Origin: Bacteroidetes bacterium UBA6063
Lineage (GTDB): Bacteria; Bacteroidota; Bacteroidia; NS11-12g; UBA9320
NCBI GenBank assembly: GCA_002428905.1
Contig: DIYD01000106.1
Span: 1-64,000 of the forward strand
Direction: 5' to 3'
DNA: 64,000 nt
The translations under genes were made by a program, and so were the position numbers. The notes below the pieces were generated by a model. It saw only the letters and a program-made list of their open reading frames with translations. It had not been told where the DNA came from and did no database searches. Shown one piece after another: positions 1-8,096 of this stretch. The first letter of the stretch is position 1. Each line of letters begins with the position of its first letter.

Positions 1-51
1 GCGACCCCCTGCGTGACAGGCAGGTATTCTAACCAACTGAACTACCAGACC
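1..51 (-). tRNA. tRNA-Asp (GTC), truncated by the window edge
   Basis: Read on the minus strand, the sequence starts GGTCTGGTAGTTCAGTTGG and runs through a D-arm, an anticodon stem with loop CTGTCAC (anticodon GTC, Asp) and the start of the variable region. The T-arm, the acceptor 3' half and CCA lie beyond base 1. The 5' end is at base 51. An upstream -7 box at 110-117 on the same strand would give a precursor with a 5' leader of roughly 50 bases for RNase P to remove. Confidence 0.93.
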
Positions 52-109
52 TTAGGTTAAAATTTCCAACTCGATTGAAAGAATTTTTCCTCCGTTTCAA
101 ATTGGTGTG

Positions 110-138
110 CAAATATAGAATTTCCCCAAACAACAAAA
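110..138 (-). promoter_or_regulatory. Promoter of tRNA-Asp (Bacteroidota type)
   Basis: On the minus strand there is a perfect -7 element TATATTTG (117-110), preceded 16 bases upstream by TTTTG (138-134) in the -33 position. It points toward the tRNA-Asp gene. Confidence 0.7.
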
Positions 139-187
139 CCACTTTTTTTGATTTTTATTTATAAAAAGCTCTAAAGCCAAATATTTC

Positions 188-195
188 TAACTTTG
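188..195 (+). promoter_or_regulatory. -7 promoter element of accA
   Basis: TAACTTTG matches the Bacteroidota -7 consensus TAnnTTTG. The predicted transcript start near base 200 leaves a short leader of about 20 bases before the accA ATG at 221. Confidence 0.65.
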
Positions 196-220
196 CCGCT
201 CATTTCTAAGAAGAAAACGT

Positions 221-1174
221 ATGATTCTATTGGATTTTGAAAAACCCATCGAAGAGCTCATGGAACAGCTTGAGAAAGCTCAAGCCACCCACGAAAAAGG
301 GAAGGTAGACATGTCAGACACCATCGAACAACTCGAAGGGAAAATTGAACAAACACGCAAAAACTTATATAAGAACTTAACCGGTTGGCAAAAGGTTCAG
401 GTCTCTCGCCACCCGGATCGTCCATATACCCTCGATTACATCGAAGGTATGACGAAGAACTTCCAGGAACTTCACGGCGACCGTAACGTAGGCGACGACA
501 AAGCCATCGTTGGTGGTTTTGCCCAACTCGACAACATCCCGGTAATGATTCTTGGCCATCAAAAAGGACGCAACACCAAGGAACGTCAATACCGTAACTT
601 CGGAATGGCAAATCCGGAAGGATACCGCAAGGCCATGCGTCTGATGAAGCTTGCCGAAAAATTTAACCGTCCGATTATCACACTAATCGATACTCCTGGT
701 GCTTCACCGGGACTGGAAGCAGAGGAACGCGGACAAGGAGAAGCCATTGCCAAGAACTTAATGGAAATGGCAGTGCTTAAAGTACCTGTAATCTGCATTG
801 TAATCGGTGAAGGTGCCTCAGGTGGTGCCTTGGGTATAGGTGTAGGTGACCGTATTGCTATGCTGGAGAATTCATGGTATTCTGTGATCTCTCCAGAGAA
901 CTGTTCAACCATCTTATGGAGAAGCTGGGAATACAAAGAACAAGCTGCCGAAGCCTTGAAACTCACAGGTACCGACATGCTTAAAAACGGCTTAATCGAT
1001 AAGATCATCAAGGAGCCATTGGGTGGTGCTCACAGCAACAAGGAAGCGATGTTCAAAACATTGAAGACTGAACTGAAGCGCATGGTAAAGGAACTGAAAG
1101 AGTTAACTCCGGAAGAATTGGTGAATCAGCGCATCGAAAAGTTCAGCAACATGGGGGTTTACGAAGAACTCTAA
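221..1174 (+). CDS. accA: Acetyl-CoA carboxylase carboxyltransferase subunit alpha
   Basis: AccA (317 aa) forms the carboxyltransferase with AccD and moves the carboxyl group from carboxybiotin to acetyl-CoA, giving malonyl-CoA for fatty-acid synthesis in the cytoplasm. The length is normal for the family. The N-terminal helical segment (about residues 1-60) is followed by the crotonase-like fold. The oxyanion/CoA-binding glycine stretch [12 protein letters not shown] lies at residues 196-207, and the DTPGASPG motif precedes it. A -7 box sits 25 bases upstream of the ATG. accA is not next to accB/C/D here. The stop codon interlocks with that of the convergent WbqC-like gene (shared bases 1171-1174). 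Identification is secure. Confidence 0.97.
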   Translation: MILLDFEKPIEELMEQLEKAQATHEKGKVDMSDTIEQLEGKIEQTRKNLYKNLTGWQKVQVSRHPDRPYTLDYIEGMTKNFQELHGDRNVGDDKAIVGGFAQLDNIPVMILGHQKGRNTKERQYRNFGMANPEGYRKAMRLMKLAEKFNRPIITLIDTPGASPGLEAEERGQGEAIAKNLMEMAVLKVPVICIVIGEGASGGALGIGVGDRIAMLENSWYSVISPENCSTILWRSWEYKEQAAEALKLTGTDMLKNGLIDKIIKEPLGGAHSNKEAMFKTLKTELKRMVKELKELTPEELVNQRIEKFSNMGVYEEL

Positions 1175-1749
1175 CGCAATACTCCTGCAGACTCAGGTCC
1201 GCAGTTGAACAACACATCCAACACACTCAAATTGGGTTTAAAACCTAGTTTTTCATCGAATACCTGGTAATAGGTGGTATCGTTATACGGTATTTCCTGC
1301 TGCCGAAAATCTAAATCAATCGGATGAAGGTAAGACGCACTTATATTCACCTGAAAGGGTAGCTGCAATTTGTCGTAACACCATTCCAACGCCTTTAGAT
1401 TAAGATCGATTAGATATTTCGGTTTAGTCGCAAACAATTGCTCTATGGCAAATCCGTAGTATTCAAAATAAGGTGATCGGTTGTAAGCCGATGTAATACT
1501 TCTCCAATGCAGCACGGGCCAATTTTCTGAATACGAGATTTCAACATCTCTGAGGGTTTTTCGGGTCTTTTTCACTGTAGGAATGGAAAGCTGTTGAACC
1601 CCGTTAGCTCCAACTATATCGAAACGGCTTCGATGACTTTGCTTTACCCAGTTTTCATGAATGTCAATCTGAACCTCAGTTGCCTGCTGCGCCTGTTGCC
1701 ACCAGGCAACATTGGGAAACAAATGAAATGGAAGTATAACGTTATGCAT
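1171..1749 (-). CDS. WbqC-like family protein
   Basis: This 192-aa soluble protein matches the WbqC-like family (PF08889): an opening with HLFPNVAWW, an [11 protein letters not shown] segment, a middle block with [23 protein letters not shown], and a C-terminal ASYLHP. Some relatives sit in O-antigen or surface polysaccharide clusters, but the biochemical activity of the family is not established, and none is assigned here. It starts inside the 3' end of folK (8-base overlap, same strand), so the two are probably co-transcribed. It ends in an interlocked stop with accA. Confidence 0.85.
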   Translation of the reverse strand: MHNVILPFHLFPNVAWWQQAQQATEVQIDIHENWVKQSHRSRFDIVGANGVQQLSIPTVKKTRKTLRDVEISYSENWPVLHWRSITSAYNRSPYFEYYGFAIEQLFATKPKYLIDLNLKALEWCYDKLQLPFQVNISASYLHPIDLDFRQQEIPYNDTTYYQVFDEKLGFKPNLSVLDVLFNCGPESAGVLR

Positions 1750-2245
1750 TCTTCTCCTTGTTCTTCAACGCCTCGCGCAACTCGGCCACCGATTGCTCCA
1801 ACAGGGGATGCTCAAAATCAGGGATGATGTCACTTAATGGATCCAATACAAACATGCGGTCCTGCACATAGGGGTGCGGAATCTCAAGCACGTCTGACTG
1901 ATACACCAGGTTCCCATAAAAAATGATATCGATATCAATCACACGCGGGCCCCATTTCACTTCCCGTTTTCGACCCAATTCCTGCTCAATGTTTAACACA
2001 GTATCTAATGCTACATGGGGTTTTTGATTGGTCTCAAAAACTACTGCCTGATTCAGGAAACTATTCTGATCTTCATAGCCCCAGGGTTCGGTTTCAAACA
2101 GCGCAGATATGGACTGAGGCGGACCGAATGCATCCACTAACGCCTCAACCGCTTTTCGCATATAGGCATGCCGGTCGCCTATATTGCTCCCGAGTAACAA
2201 TACCAATGGTTTTGATCGCTGTACCAATAGAAAATCCCGATCCAT
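1742..2245 (-). CDS. folK: 2-amino-4-hydroxy-6-hydroxymethyldihydropteridine pyrophosphokinase
   Basis: HPPK transfers pyrophosphate from ATP to 6-hydroxymethyl-7,8-dihydropterin in folate synthesis. I chose the ATG at 2245 (167 aa) because the family begins just before the LVLLLGSNIGDR motif. The longer frame to 2359 uses no recognised sequence and would run into the divergent gene at 2325. Diagnostic blocks are GSNIGDR near residue 20, FLNQAVVFET, the RxxxWGPRVIDIDIIFYG catalytic block with its paired Asp residues, and the IPHPYVQDRMFVLDPL block. The downstream WbqC-like gene overlaps it by 8 bases. Identification is firm; the exact start is slightly less so. Confidence 0.94.
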   Translation of the reverse strand: MDRDFLLVQRSKPLVLLLGSNIGDRHAYMRKAVEALVDAFGPPQSISALFETEPWGYEDQNSFLNQAVVFETNQKPHVALDTVLNIEQELGRKREVKWGPRVIDIDIIFYGNLVYQSDVLEIPHPYVQDRMFVLDPLSDIIPDFEHPLLEQSVAELREALKNKEKNA

Positions 2246-2312
2246 ATCAGGCTTCAAATTTCTGGTAATTTTATTGCCCAACCAACTTCGTTGAATTCCC
2301 GGTATTAATCCA

Positions 2313-2320
2313 TAAATTTG
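2313..2320 (+). promoter_or_regulatory. -7 element directly before the GTG at 2325
   Basis: TAAATTTG is a perfect TAnnTTTG match, with a TTG 19 bases upstream (2291-2293). Its last base is only 4 bases before the proposed GTG start, so the mRNA would be leaderless or nearly so. Confidence 0.55.
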
Positions 2321-2324
2321 TTCA

Positions 2325-2726
2325 GTGGACTTCAAACAGATACTCTTACTTATAGGCATTGGCCTTTATTACTATCTGCAATCGCGCAATAAGGATAAGA
2401 AGACTCAAAAGAAACCTACTCGGCGACCTGGTCCACAAGCACCTCAAACAAACCCAACACCTACAAGCAATCCTAAAACAACACTGGAAGATATTCTGCG
2501 TGAATTGGTAGAGGAAGAACCACCACGGAAACCTGAACCAAGGGCAAAAATTAAGCACGTAGAAATCGACAAGTCTGTTCGAAAACCAAAATCGGCTGAA
2601 ACCACACCCAGGAGCAAGCCGGTTAAAAGGATAAAACGCATCGAAGTAGAAGAGATAGACGCATCGAATTTCGACCTGCGTCAGGCCGTGATCAACGATG
2701 CTATTCTGAATCGCCCAGATTACTAG
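2325..2726 (+). CDS. Small membrane-anchored hypothetical protein
   Basis: This 133-aa protein has one N-terminal membrane segment (about residues 5-18, hydrophobic with a YYY end). A Lys/Pro-rich, probably disordered linker follows (about 22-115), and the conserved-looking C-terminal tail FDLRQAVINDAILNRPDY. The same architecture with a tail of the type DLRxAVIxxxILNRPY is, as I recall, common in uncharacterised Bacteroidota proteins, so the tail may be a docking peptide (inference). The start is GTG and no ATG is available. The last 26 bases overlap the convergent gtrA-like gene. No function can be assigned. Confidence 0.75.
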   Translation: MDFKQILLLIGIGLYYYLQSRNKDKKTQKKPTRRPGPQAPQTNPTPTSNPKTTLEDILRELVEEEPPRKPEPRAKIKHVEIDKSVRKPKSAETTPRSKPVKRIKRIEVEEIDASNFDLRQAVINDAILNRPDY

Positions 2727-3210
2727 GGCGATCTTTAAACACCCATATTTTCTGTCCCACAAAATTCACAATGCTGCTCACTGCGGTAGCTAAAATAAAT
2801 GCGGATAATTTATCGGTCTTAAATGGGAATAACGTGATGGCATCGCCGTCATAAGGTGTATACAACAAGGCTATCTCATTGTCGTGGAAGGTGGTCATTC
2901 CCCACTTGTTGATCAGGATATTAATGACAAACGAAATAACGTATAACACTGCAAAGTTCGCTAGCCTTCGGTTGTTCTTATCTGACGTTCTCCAGGTCCA
3001 GAATTTGTTCAGGTTGTAGGTAACAAATGTGCCGACCATAAAACCAACCCCTTTGTAAATGTCGTTCCATTGGAGGCCCAAAAAAGCATCACTATATGTA
3101 TTACCGATGAGGTTACTCAAGCCATAATAAACCGCAAAATCGAAGAATACAGCGATTACTCCACTAATGGTGAATTTTGTGATTTGTTTACTGGTTTGAT
3201 ATATAGCCAT
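2701..3210 (-). CDS. GtrA family membrane protein
   Basis: This 169-aa polytopic protein matches GtrA (PF04138): four hydrophobic segments at about residues 10-30, 50-75, 85-110 and 135-155. The family pattern is KFTISGVIAVFFDFAVYYGL at the start and FxVGTxVTYNLNKFWTWR in the middle. GtrA proteins are thought to flip or carry polyprenyl-linked sugars for surface glycan assembly. I chose the ATG at 3210 rather than an in-frame TTG at 3228. A -7 box (minus strand, 3226-3233) lies just upstream. No glycosyltransferase partner is adjacent. Confidence 0.88.
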   Translation of the reverse strand: MAIYQTSKQITKFTISGVIAVFFDFAVYYGLSNLIGNTYSDAFLGLQWNDIYKGVGFMVGTFVTYNLNKFWTWRTSDKNNRRLANFAVLYVISFVINILINKWGMTTFHDNEIALLYTPYDGDAITLFPFKTDKLSAFILATAVSSIVNFVGQKIWVFKDRPSNLGDSE

Positions 3211-3225
3211 GAGTCGAAACGAGGG

Positions 3226-3233
3226 CAAAAATA
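3226..3233 (-). promoter_or_regulatory. -7 element of the gtrA-like gene
   Basis: On the minus strand the sequence reads TATTTTTG, a perfect TAnnTTTG. The start codon follows about 16 bases downstream at 3210. It also argues against the TTG start at 3228, which would overlap the box. Confidence 0.55.
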
Positions 3234-3283
3234 GGCTATTTCGATTTTTGACCTAATTATGTGGTGCAGCGTATGAGATTGTC

Positions 3284-3291
3284 TATATTTG
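3284..3291 (+). promoter_or_regulatory. -7 element of guaB
   Basis: TATATTTG is a perfect match. Transcription from it would begin near 3296, downstream of any longer in-frame start, which supports the ATG at 3327 as the guaB start with a leader of about 30 bases. Confidence 0.65.
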
Positions 3292-3326
3292 CACCGCAAA
3301 TAATATCGGCTCTTAATTATTTGCAA

Positions 3327-4799
3327 ATGTCTCAACAATCATCTTCAAAAATTGCGTATCAGGGGTTAACCTTTGATGACGTATTGGTGTTACCTCAGCA
3401 TTCTGAAGTACTTCCACGCGACGTTTCTACCAAAACGCGCTTAACCAAAAGATTGAACATCAACGTTCCTATTATTTCCGCAGCAATGGACACAGTCACA
3501 GAAAGCAGGCTGGCTATCGCAATCGCCCGGGAAGGAGGAATCGGAATCATTCACAAAAACATGAGCATAGCTGCCCAGGCTGCTGAAGTGAAAAAGGTTA
3601 AACGGTCTGAAAGTGGTATGATCAAAGATCCCATTACACTTCAGGGGAATGCTACGCTAAGTGATGCCCTAAGCATAATGAAAGAAAACCGCATTGGTGG
3701 TATCCCGGTAACAACAAAAGATGGTGTGTTGGAAGGTATTATTACCAACCGCGATTTGCGCTTTGAAAAAGACCTGTCTAAGCCAATTTCTGACGTCATG
3801 ACCAAGGATAATCTGGTTACCACCGATGAAGGCACAGACTTAACCAAGGCCAAGGGCATTTTGCAACAACACAAAATTGAAAAATTACCGGTGGTAGATG
3901 GTAATGGTGTTTTGAAAGGGCTAATTACGTTCAAAGACATTGAAAAGGTTAAAAACCACCCTACCTCGGCCAAGGACGAGTTCGGTCGGCTACTTGTTGG
4001 GGCAGCCGTAGGTATTACTTCAGACACACTGGTACGTGTAGAGGCCTTAGTAGCAGAAGAGGTAGATGTTATAACACTGGACACAGCACATGGTCATTCG
4101 GCGGGGGTTGTAAACGAGTTGAAAAAGATTAAGAACAGCTTCCCCGATTTACAGGTAATCGTTGGAAACGTTGCAACTGCAGAAGCAGTTGAATTCCTGG
4201 CAGAAGCCGGTGCAGATGCCATTAAAGTTGGTGTTGGTCCGGGTTCAATCTGTACGACACGAATCATTGCCGGTATTGGTGTACCTCAGCTATCCGCTGT
4301 AATTCAATGTGCCGAGGCTGCTAAAAAATATGATGTGCCAATTATCGCCGATGGTGGTATTCGATACAGTGGTGATTTGGTAAAAGCGCTGGTTGGAGGT
4401 GCCGACACCATTATGGCCGGGTCGTTATTCGCCGGCACGGAAGAATCTCCAGGAGAAACGAGCTTCTATGAAGGACGTAAGGTTAAATCTTATCGTGGAA
4501 TGGGTAGTATTGAAGCAATGAAGAAAGGAAGTAGCGATCGTTATTTCCAGGATGCTGAAGCCGGAATCCAAAAATTGGTACCTGAAGGTATTGTCGGAAC
4601 GGTTCCGTACAAAGGTCGCCTTGCCGAAGTGATTTACCAGTATGTGGGTGGATTACGAGCTGGAATGGGATACTGTGGAGCACGTACAATCGAAGATTTA
4701 AAACAGGCAAAATTCACTCAAATCACCAACAGTGGTATGCGTGAAAGTCATCCTCACGATATTACCATCACCAAGGAAGCTCCAAACTACAGTCGTTAA
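3327..4799 (+). CDS. guaB: IMP dehydrogenase
   Basis: GuaB (490 aa) oxidises IMP to XMP with NAD+, the first committed step of GMP synthesis. The TIM barrel is interrupted by two CBS domains (about residues 95-205), which usually mediate nucleotide regulation. The catalytic loop [15 protein letters not shown] carries Cys309, and the [11 protein letters not shown] flap-side motif follows. The frame is open upstream to 3261, but the ATG at 3327 gives the standard N-terminus (…[13 protein letters not shown]) and lies after the -7 box. A secreted-protein gene begins 2 bases after the stop, so the two may be co-transcribed. Confidence 0.97.
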   Translation: MSQQSSSKIAYQGLTFDDVLVLPQHSEVLPRDVSTKTRLTKRLNINVPIISAAMDTVTESRLAIAIAREGGIGIIHKNMSIAAQAAEVKKVKRSESGMIKDPITLQGNATLSDALSIMKENRIGGIPVTTKDGVLEGIITNRDLRFEKDLSKPISDVMTKDNLVTTDEGTDLTKAKGILQQHKIEKLPVVDGNGVLKGLITFKDIEKVKNHPTSAKDEFGRLLVGAAVGITSDTLVRVEALVAEEVDVITLDTAHGHSAGVVNELKKIKNSFPDLQVIVGNVATAEAVEFLAEAGADAIKVGVGPGSICTTRIIAGIGVPQLSAVIQCAEAAKKYDVPIIADGGIRYSGDLVKALVGGADTIMAGSLFAGTEESPGETSFYEGRKVKSYRGMGSIEAMKKGSSDRYFQDAEAGIQKLVPEGIVGTVPYKGRLAEVIYQYVGGLRAGMGYCGARTIEDLKQAKFTQITNSGMRESHPHDITITKEAPNYSR

Positions 4800-4801
4800 G
4801 C

Positions 4802-5740
4802 GTGAATTTCGTTTTCAAACCGTCTTTCGTTTTCTGTCTTATCGTAAGCTGTGCTTTCTCCGTTACTGCTCAGCGAACTGCCACGCGCAGCGATGGTACA
4901 CAGGTAACCTTGTTTTCGGACGGTACCTGGGAATATGCAAGCGCCATAACGCTTCCGGAAAACCCAACGGTGTTGGATTCACCTTCATTTACGGGCAATA
5001 CACTTAACATTGAAGGTCATGAGGCCCGTAATGTTGAGCTTGTTCGGTACTCCAGAAAGAAACGAGGTCTTAACGACTTAAACTATTGGATCCATTCTAA
5101 TGGTCTAACACTTAACGGAATTCAAGATGTGCCTCGTTACTTGAAGAAAAGAGGAAGATTGCCGAGAGGTACACCAATGACTTATAAGGGTGAACCTCTT
5201 CTTCACTTTTTTGAGGATAGCACGTATCGAACGCTTGTATACGGTGACTACCTAAACAACGGTGTCTATCTGGTCGTCACAAGTGCTGCATACGATAGCA
5301 TATTGTATAGCTGGGACCTTTCAAATTACACCTATGCGCCGCTTACAGATACTGCTGAACTATTTTTCACAAAACAAGGACCTCGATGGGTGCAAATCGT
5401 TGAAAATAAGATGTATGTGTGCTTTGCTCATCGTACGTATGCCAGGTCTTCAGGTGGACAAAACGGTTACTTAATCTGCTATGACCTCACCACCGGTAAA
5501 ATAATTTGGGAAACCGAACCACTGCATTGCAATTCGAATAATTTTACCCTACACAATGGAATCATATATTGTGGATATGGGTTTACGAAAGAAGATGATT
5601 TTCTGATCCTTATTGACCCGAAAACAGGCAATCTAATCGACAGGTACAAGGTAAAAACGCAAGTTGAGCACGTTGCCGTGAAAGACAACAAGGTGTATGT
5701 GCGTTCTTATTGGTCGGATTACATTTACGAGATTCGTTAA
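4802..5740 (+). CDS. Secreted PQQ-type beta-propeller-like protein
   Basis: This 312-aa protein has a signal peptide (about residues 1-23, cut after VTAQ) and a short N-terminal segment with RSDGTQVTLFSDGTWEYA. That motif is common at the start of Bacteroidota exported proteins of unknown role. A region with repeated short strands follows, for example GYLICYDLTTGKIIWETEPL and DDFLILIDPKTGNLIDRY, which resemble PQQ/YVTN-type propeller blades. I see no catalytic residues, lipobox or T9SS sorting tail. The start is GTG two bases after the guaB stop, and no nearby ATG is in frame. A binding or scaffolding role is only a guess. Confidence 0.75.
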   Translation: MNFVFKPSFVFCLIVSCAFSVTAQRTATRSDGTQVTLFSDGTWEYASAITLPENPTVLDSPSFTGNTLNIEGHEARNVELVRYSRKKRGLNDLNYWIHSNGLTLNGIQDVPRYLKKRGRLPRGTPMTYKGEPLLHFFEDSTYRTLVYGDYLNNGVYLVVTSAAYDSILYSWDLSNYTYAPLTDTAELFFTKQGPRWVQIVENKMYVCFAHRTYARSSGGQNGYLICYDLTTGKIIWETEPLHCNSNNFTLHNGIIYCGYGFTKEDDFLILIDPKTGNLIDRYKVKTQVEHVAVKDNKVYVRSYWSDYIYEIR

Positions 5741-5760
5741 CCTCTTTTCTTTCATTTTCA

Positions 5761-5768
5761 TAGCTTTG
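5761..5768 (+). promoter_or_regulatory. -7 element directly before the gene at 5775
   Basis: TAGCTTTG is a perfect TAnnTTTG whose last base is 6 bases before the ATG at 5775, so the transcript probably starts at or beside the start codon. Confidence 0.6.
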
Positions 5769-5774
5769 TGAGGC

Positions 5775-7166
5775 ATGGCCAAAATCCTAAGCCGCATACT
5801 TTCAATTGTCATTCTGTTGACACCAGCATTATACAATGGTTTCCCATTGGTTTACTCCGACACCGGTACGTATATCTTAAGTGGAATGGAAATGGTTGCT
5901 CCCATTGACCGTCCCATTTTTTATGGCGTTTTTATGCGCATTGCCAGCCTGGGCCTCTCTCTCTGGTTCGTGGTTGTATTTCAGGCACTAATAACTTCGT
6001 TTGTACTGTGGAAGGTTTGGGAGTGGATCTTACCCAAAGCAGATTATCGCTGGTTCCTTGTTGCTCTGGTACCCCTCGCATATCTCACTTCATTGGGTTG
6101 GTACACCAGTCAACTCATGCCGGATATTTTTACAGCGCTCGGCATCCTATCCGGACTTCTACTGCTCGCCAGAAACGACCTGACGTTAAAAGAAAAGGCT
6201 GTCTTATCACTGGTTTTGGTATTAGCCGTATTGGTCCACAATTCCAATGTACCCATCATACTTGGCACTATGCTATTAACCTGGATCTGGCAGCGTCGTA
6301 ATAAACAACGTTCCAACACCCTTTTGGTAACGAGCCTGGTGATCGGTGCTATTACACTGGCGTTAATCGTAAATCTTTCCCTGACTGGTTCTGCCAGGAT
6401 ATCACGTGGTGGACATGTTTTCCTGATGGGTAAAATGCTTGATAGCGGCGTGTTAAAATCATATCTAGACGATCATTGCGAAGCAAAAACTTTGAAACTG
6501 TGTGCGTATAAAGACTCCTTACCTGCCACAAACCGAGAACTATTGTGGGAAGCAAACAGCCCGGTTCAGGCTTTAGGCGGATGGGAAGGCTGCGAAGAAG
6601 AATTCAAAAACACGTTTTTCGGGATTCTTACGAGCCCAAAACACCTGTTGTTGTATTTCCGCAGCTGCGTAACGTCTACCGGAACCCAGTTGTTTCAGAA
6701 TGACCTTGGATCCGGGCTGGTATCAAACTGGTATCGCTCTCCTGGCAGTCCACCAGCCTCGCAAATACATAAGCACTTTTTTACCGAGTATAACGATTAC
6801 CAGTTGTCACGTCAGAATGGTAACCTATGGGGACAAGAATTGGAAATTGGTTGGATTCGGGTGACAAATCGATTGCTCTTAATGTTTAGCGCTGTTTTCA
6901 TGCTTTCCCTCGTGCTCATTCCTTCACTGCGACGTAACCTGGAAAATTCAGCTCGAACGAGTGCTTTTACATGCCTTTCCTTACTGTTCATAAACGCTTT
7001 GGTTGTGGCTAGCCTGGCCAACGTATATGATCGCTTACAAGCTCGTGTTAGTTGGTTGCTGATTTTCATCAGTTTAGCACTTTTATTGCGCTACGGAAGC
7101 CAATTATTTGATATTATTCGGGAACTTTGGCGACAAAATCAGCCGCGTAGTGATGAATCCTCTTAG
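5775..7166 (+). CDS. Polytopic membrane protein, possible GT-C-like enzyme
   Basis: This 463-aa protein has about ten hydrophobic segments. They are grouped in residues 5-215 and 360-450 around a soluble loop (about 220-355) containing several Cys residues. The first loop after membrane segment 1 contains the YSDTGTYI stretch. A conserved acidic residue in that place is typical of GT-C fold glycosyltransferases, but I do not see enough to call the family. The gene has its own promoter and overlaps the downstream PhyH-type dioxygenase by 14 bases, so both probably act on the same lipid or surface substrate. The function is unassigned. Confidence 0.72.
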   Translation: MAKILSRILSIVILLTPALYNGFPLVYSDTGTYILSGMEMVAPIDRPIFYGVFMRIASLGLSLWFVVVFQALITSFVLWKVWEWILPKADYRWFLVALVPLAYLTSLGWYTSQLMPDIFTALGILSGLLLLARNDLTLKEKAVLSLVLVLAVLVHNSNVPIILGTMLLTWIWQRRNKQRSNTLLVTSLVIGAITLALIVNLSLTGSARISRGGHVFLMGKMLDSGVLKSYLDDHCEAKTLKLCAYKDSLPATNRELLWEANSPVQALGGWEGCEEEFKNTFFGILTSPKHLLLYFRSCVTSTGTQLFQNDLGSGLVSNWYRSPGSPPASQIHKHFFTEYNDYQLSRQNGNLWGQELEIGWIRVTNRLLLMFSAVFMLSLVLIPSLRRNLENSARTSAFTCLSLLFINALVVASLANVYDRLQARVSWLLIFISLALLLRYGSQLFDIIRELWRQNQPRSDESS

Positions 7167-8094
7167 ACGCTATAAATGGACCTATGAGTTATACAACTTG
7201 TTTCAGAAATCGGCCCTGAAACACAATATACCGTTATACAAAAAATACGGCATCAATAAGAAGTACTTTTCGTCGATTTCTAGCGAGGATTTCAAACATT
7301 TAGATAGCCCTCCAAACTATTACGATGTGTACGATAGTGCAGATGAATTGCCGAATGATGCGTTTTTCAATACGTTAAATAAGGACATTCAAGATAAACT
7401 GCTGCCCTGGTCTAAAGATGGTTATGCTGTTTTACCAGCTTTCTATTCTGAAGATGAAATTGAGTCGTTCAACACTGAAATTGAACGTCTTGATCGCGAG
7501 AAAAAAGCAAACTGGCGGTACGGTAATCGAATCATGTTTGCCATTCACCAATCGAAACTTTTGCATAATGCCGGTGCAAACGACCGACTTATAGGTATCT
7601 TAAACATGTTGATGCACAAAGAAGTTGACCTGTTTCAAAGCATTAACTTTTTCCATGGCAGCCAGCAGAAAACGCATTCCGATTTTGTGCATATGACCAC
7701 CTTCCCTTATGGAAACCTGATTGCCGTTTGGGTGGCGCTGGAAGACATAACCATGGAGAACGGTCCACTGCATTATTACCCGGGCTCCCATAAACTTCCG
7801 TACATCTTTAATCGTGATTACGATAATGTCGGCACTTCCACCAAGCTCGGTAAAAAATTGTATGTAGATTATGAAGCTAAAGTGGAGGAAGTAGTTGCTC
7901 AACACCCCGAACTCAAAAAGGAAATCTTCCTGGCTAAAAAAGGCGACATCCTAATCTGGCACGGTAATTTACTGCATGGTGGAGAACCGGTGACCGCACC
8001 TGGTCTTACCCGAAAAAGCATGGTGTTTCATTATTACACCACAGATGCCATCTGTTTTCACGAAATTAGTCAGCGGCCAACGCTGAAAAGGTAG
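7153..8094 (+). CDS. PhyH-family (phytanoyl-CoA dioxygenase-like) oxygenase
   Basis: This 313-aa Fe(II)/2-oxoglutarate dioxygenase has the iron ligands H175 and D177 (in THSDFVHMT) and H275 (in LIWHGNLLHGGEP). R287 (in RKSMVFHYYT) is placed to bind the 2-oxoglutarate carboxylate. The GPLHYYPGSHKLP stretch is a PhyH hallmark. Bacterial members hydroxylate diverse small molecules and lipids, so the substrate is open. I chose the ATG at 7153 because the longer frame from 7108 lies within the coding sequence of the upstream membrane protein and adds no family sequence. The two genes overlap by 14 bases and are probably coupled. Confidence 0.87.
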   Translation: MNPLRRYKWTYELYNLFQKSALKHNIPLYKKYGINKKYFSSISSEDFKHLDSPPNYYDVYDSADELPNDAFFNTLNKDIQDKLLPWSKDGYAVLPAFYSEDEIESFNTEIERLDREKKANWRYGNRIMFAIHQSKLLHNAGANDRLIGILNMLMHKEVDLFQSINFFHGSQQKTHSDFVHMTTFPYGNLIAVWVALEDITMENGPLHYYPGSHKLPYIFNRDYDNVGTSTKLGKKLYVDYEAKVEEVVAQHPELKKEIFLAKKGDILIWHGNLLHGGEPVTAPGLTRKSMVFHYYTTDAICFHEISQRPTLKR

Positions 8095-8096
8095 GC

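Noticed and set aside
586..1011. Long minus-strand frame opposite accA.
   Set aside because: It lies entirely inside a well-identified gene and its product shows no family, signal or sensible composition.
2246..2359. Longer folK frame starting at 2359.
   Set aside because: The extra 38 residues carry no family sequence and overlap the divergent gene at 2325; the family starts just before the LVLLLGSN motif.
3261..3326. Longer guaB frame starting with GTG at 3261.
   Set aside because: A perfect -7 box lies inside that stretch (3284-3291), so it is upstream of the transcript start; the ATG at 3327 gives the normal N-terminus.
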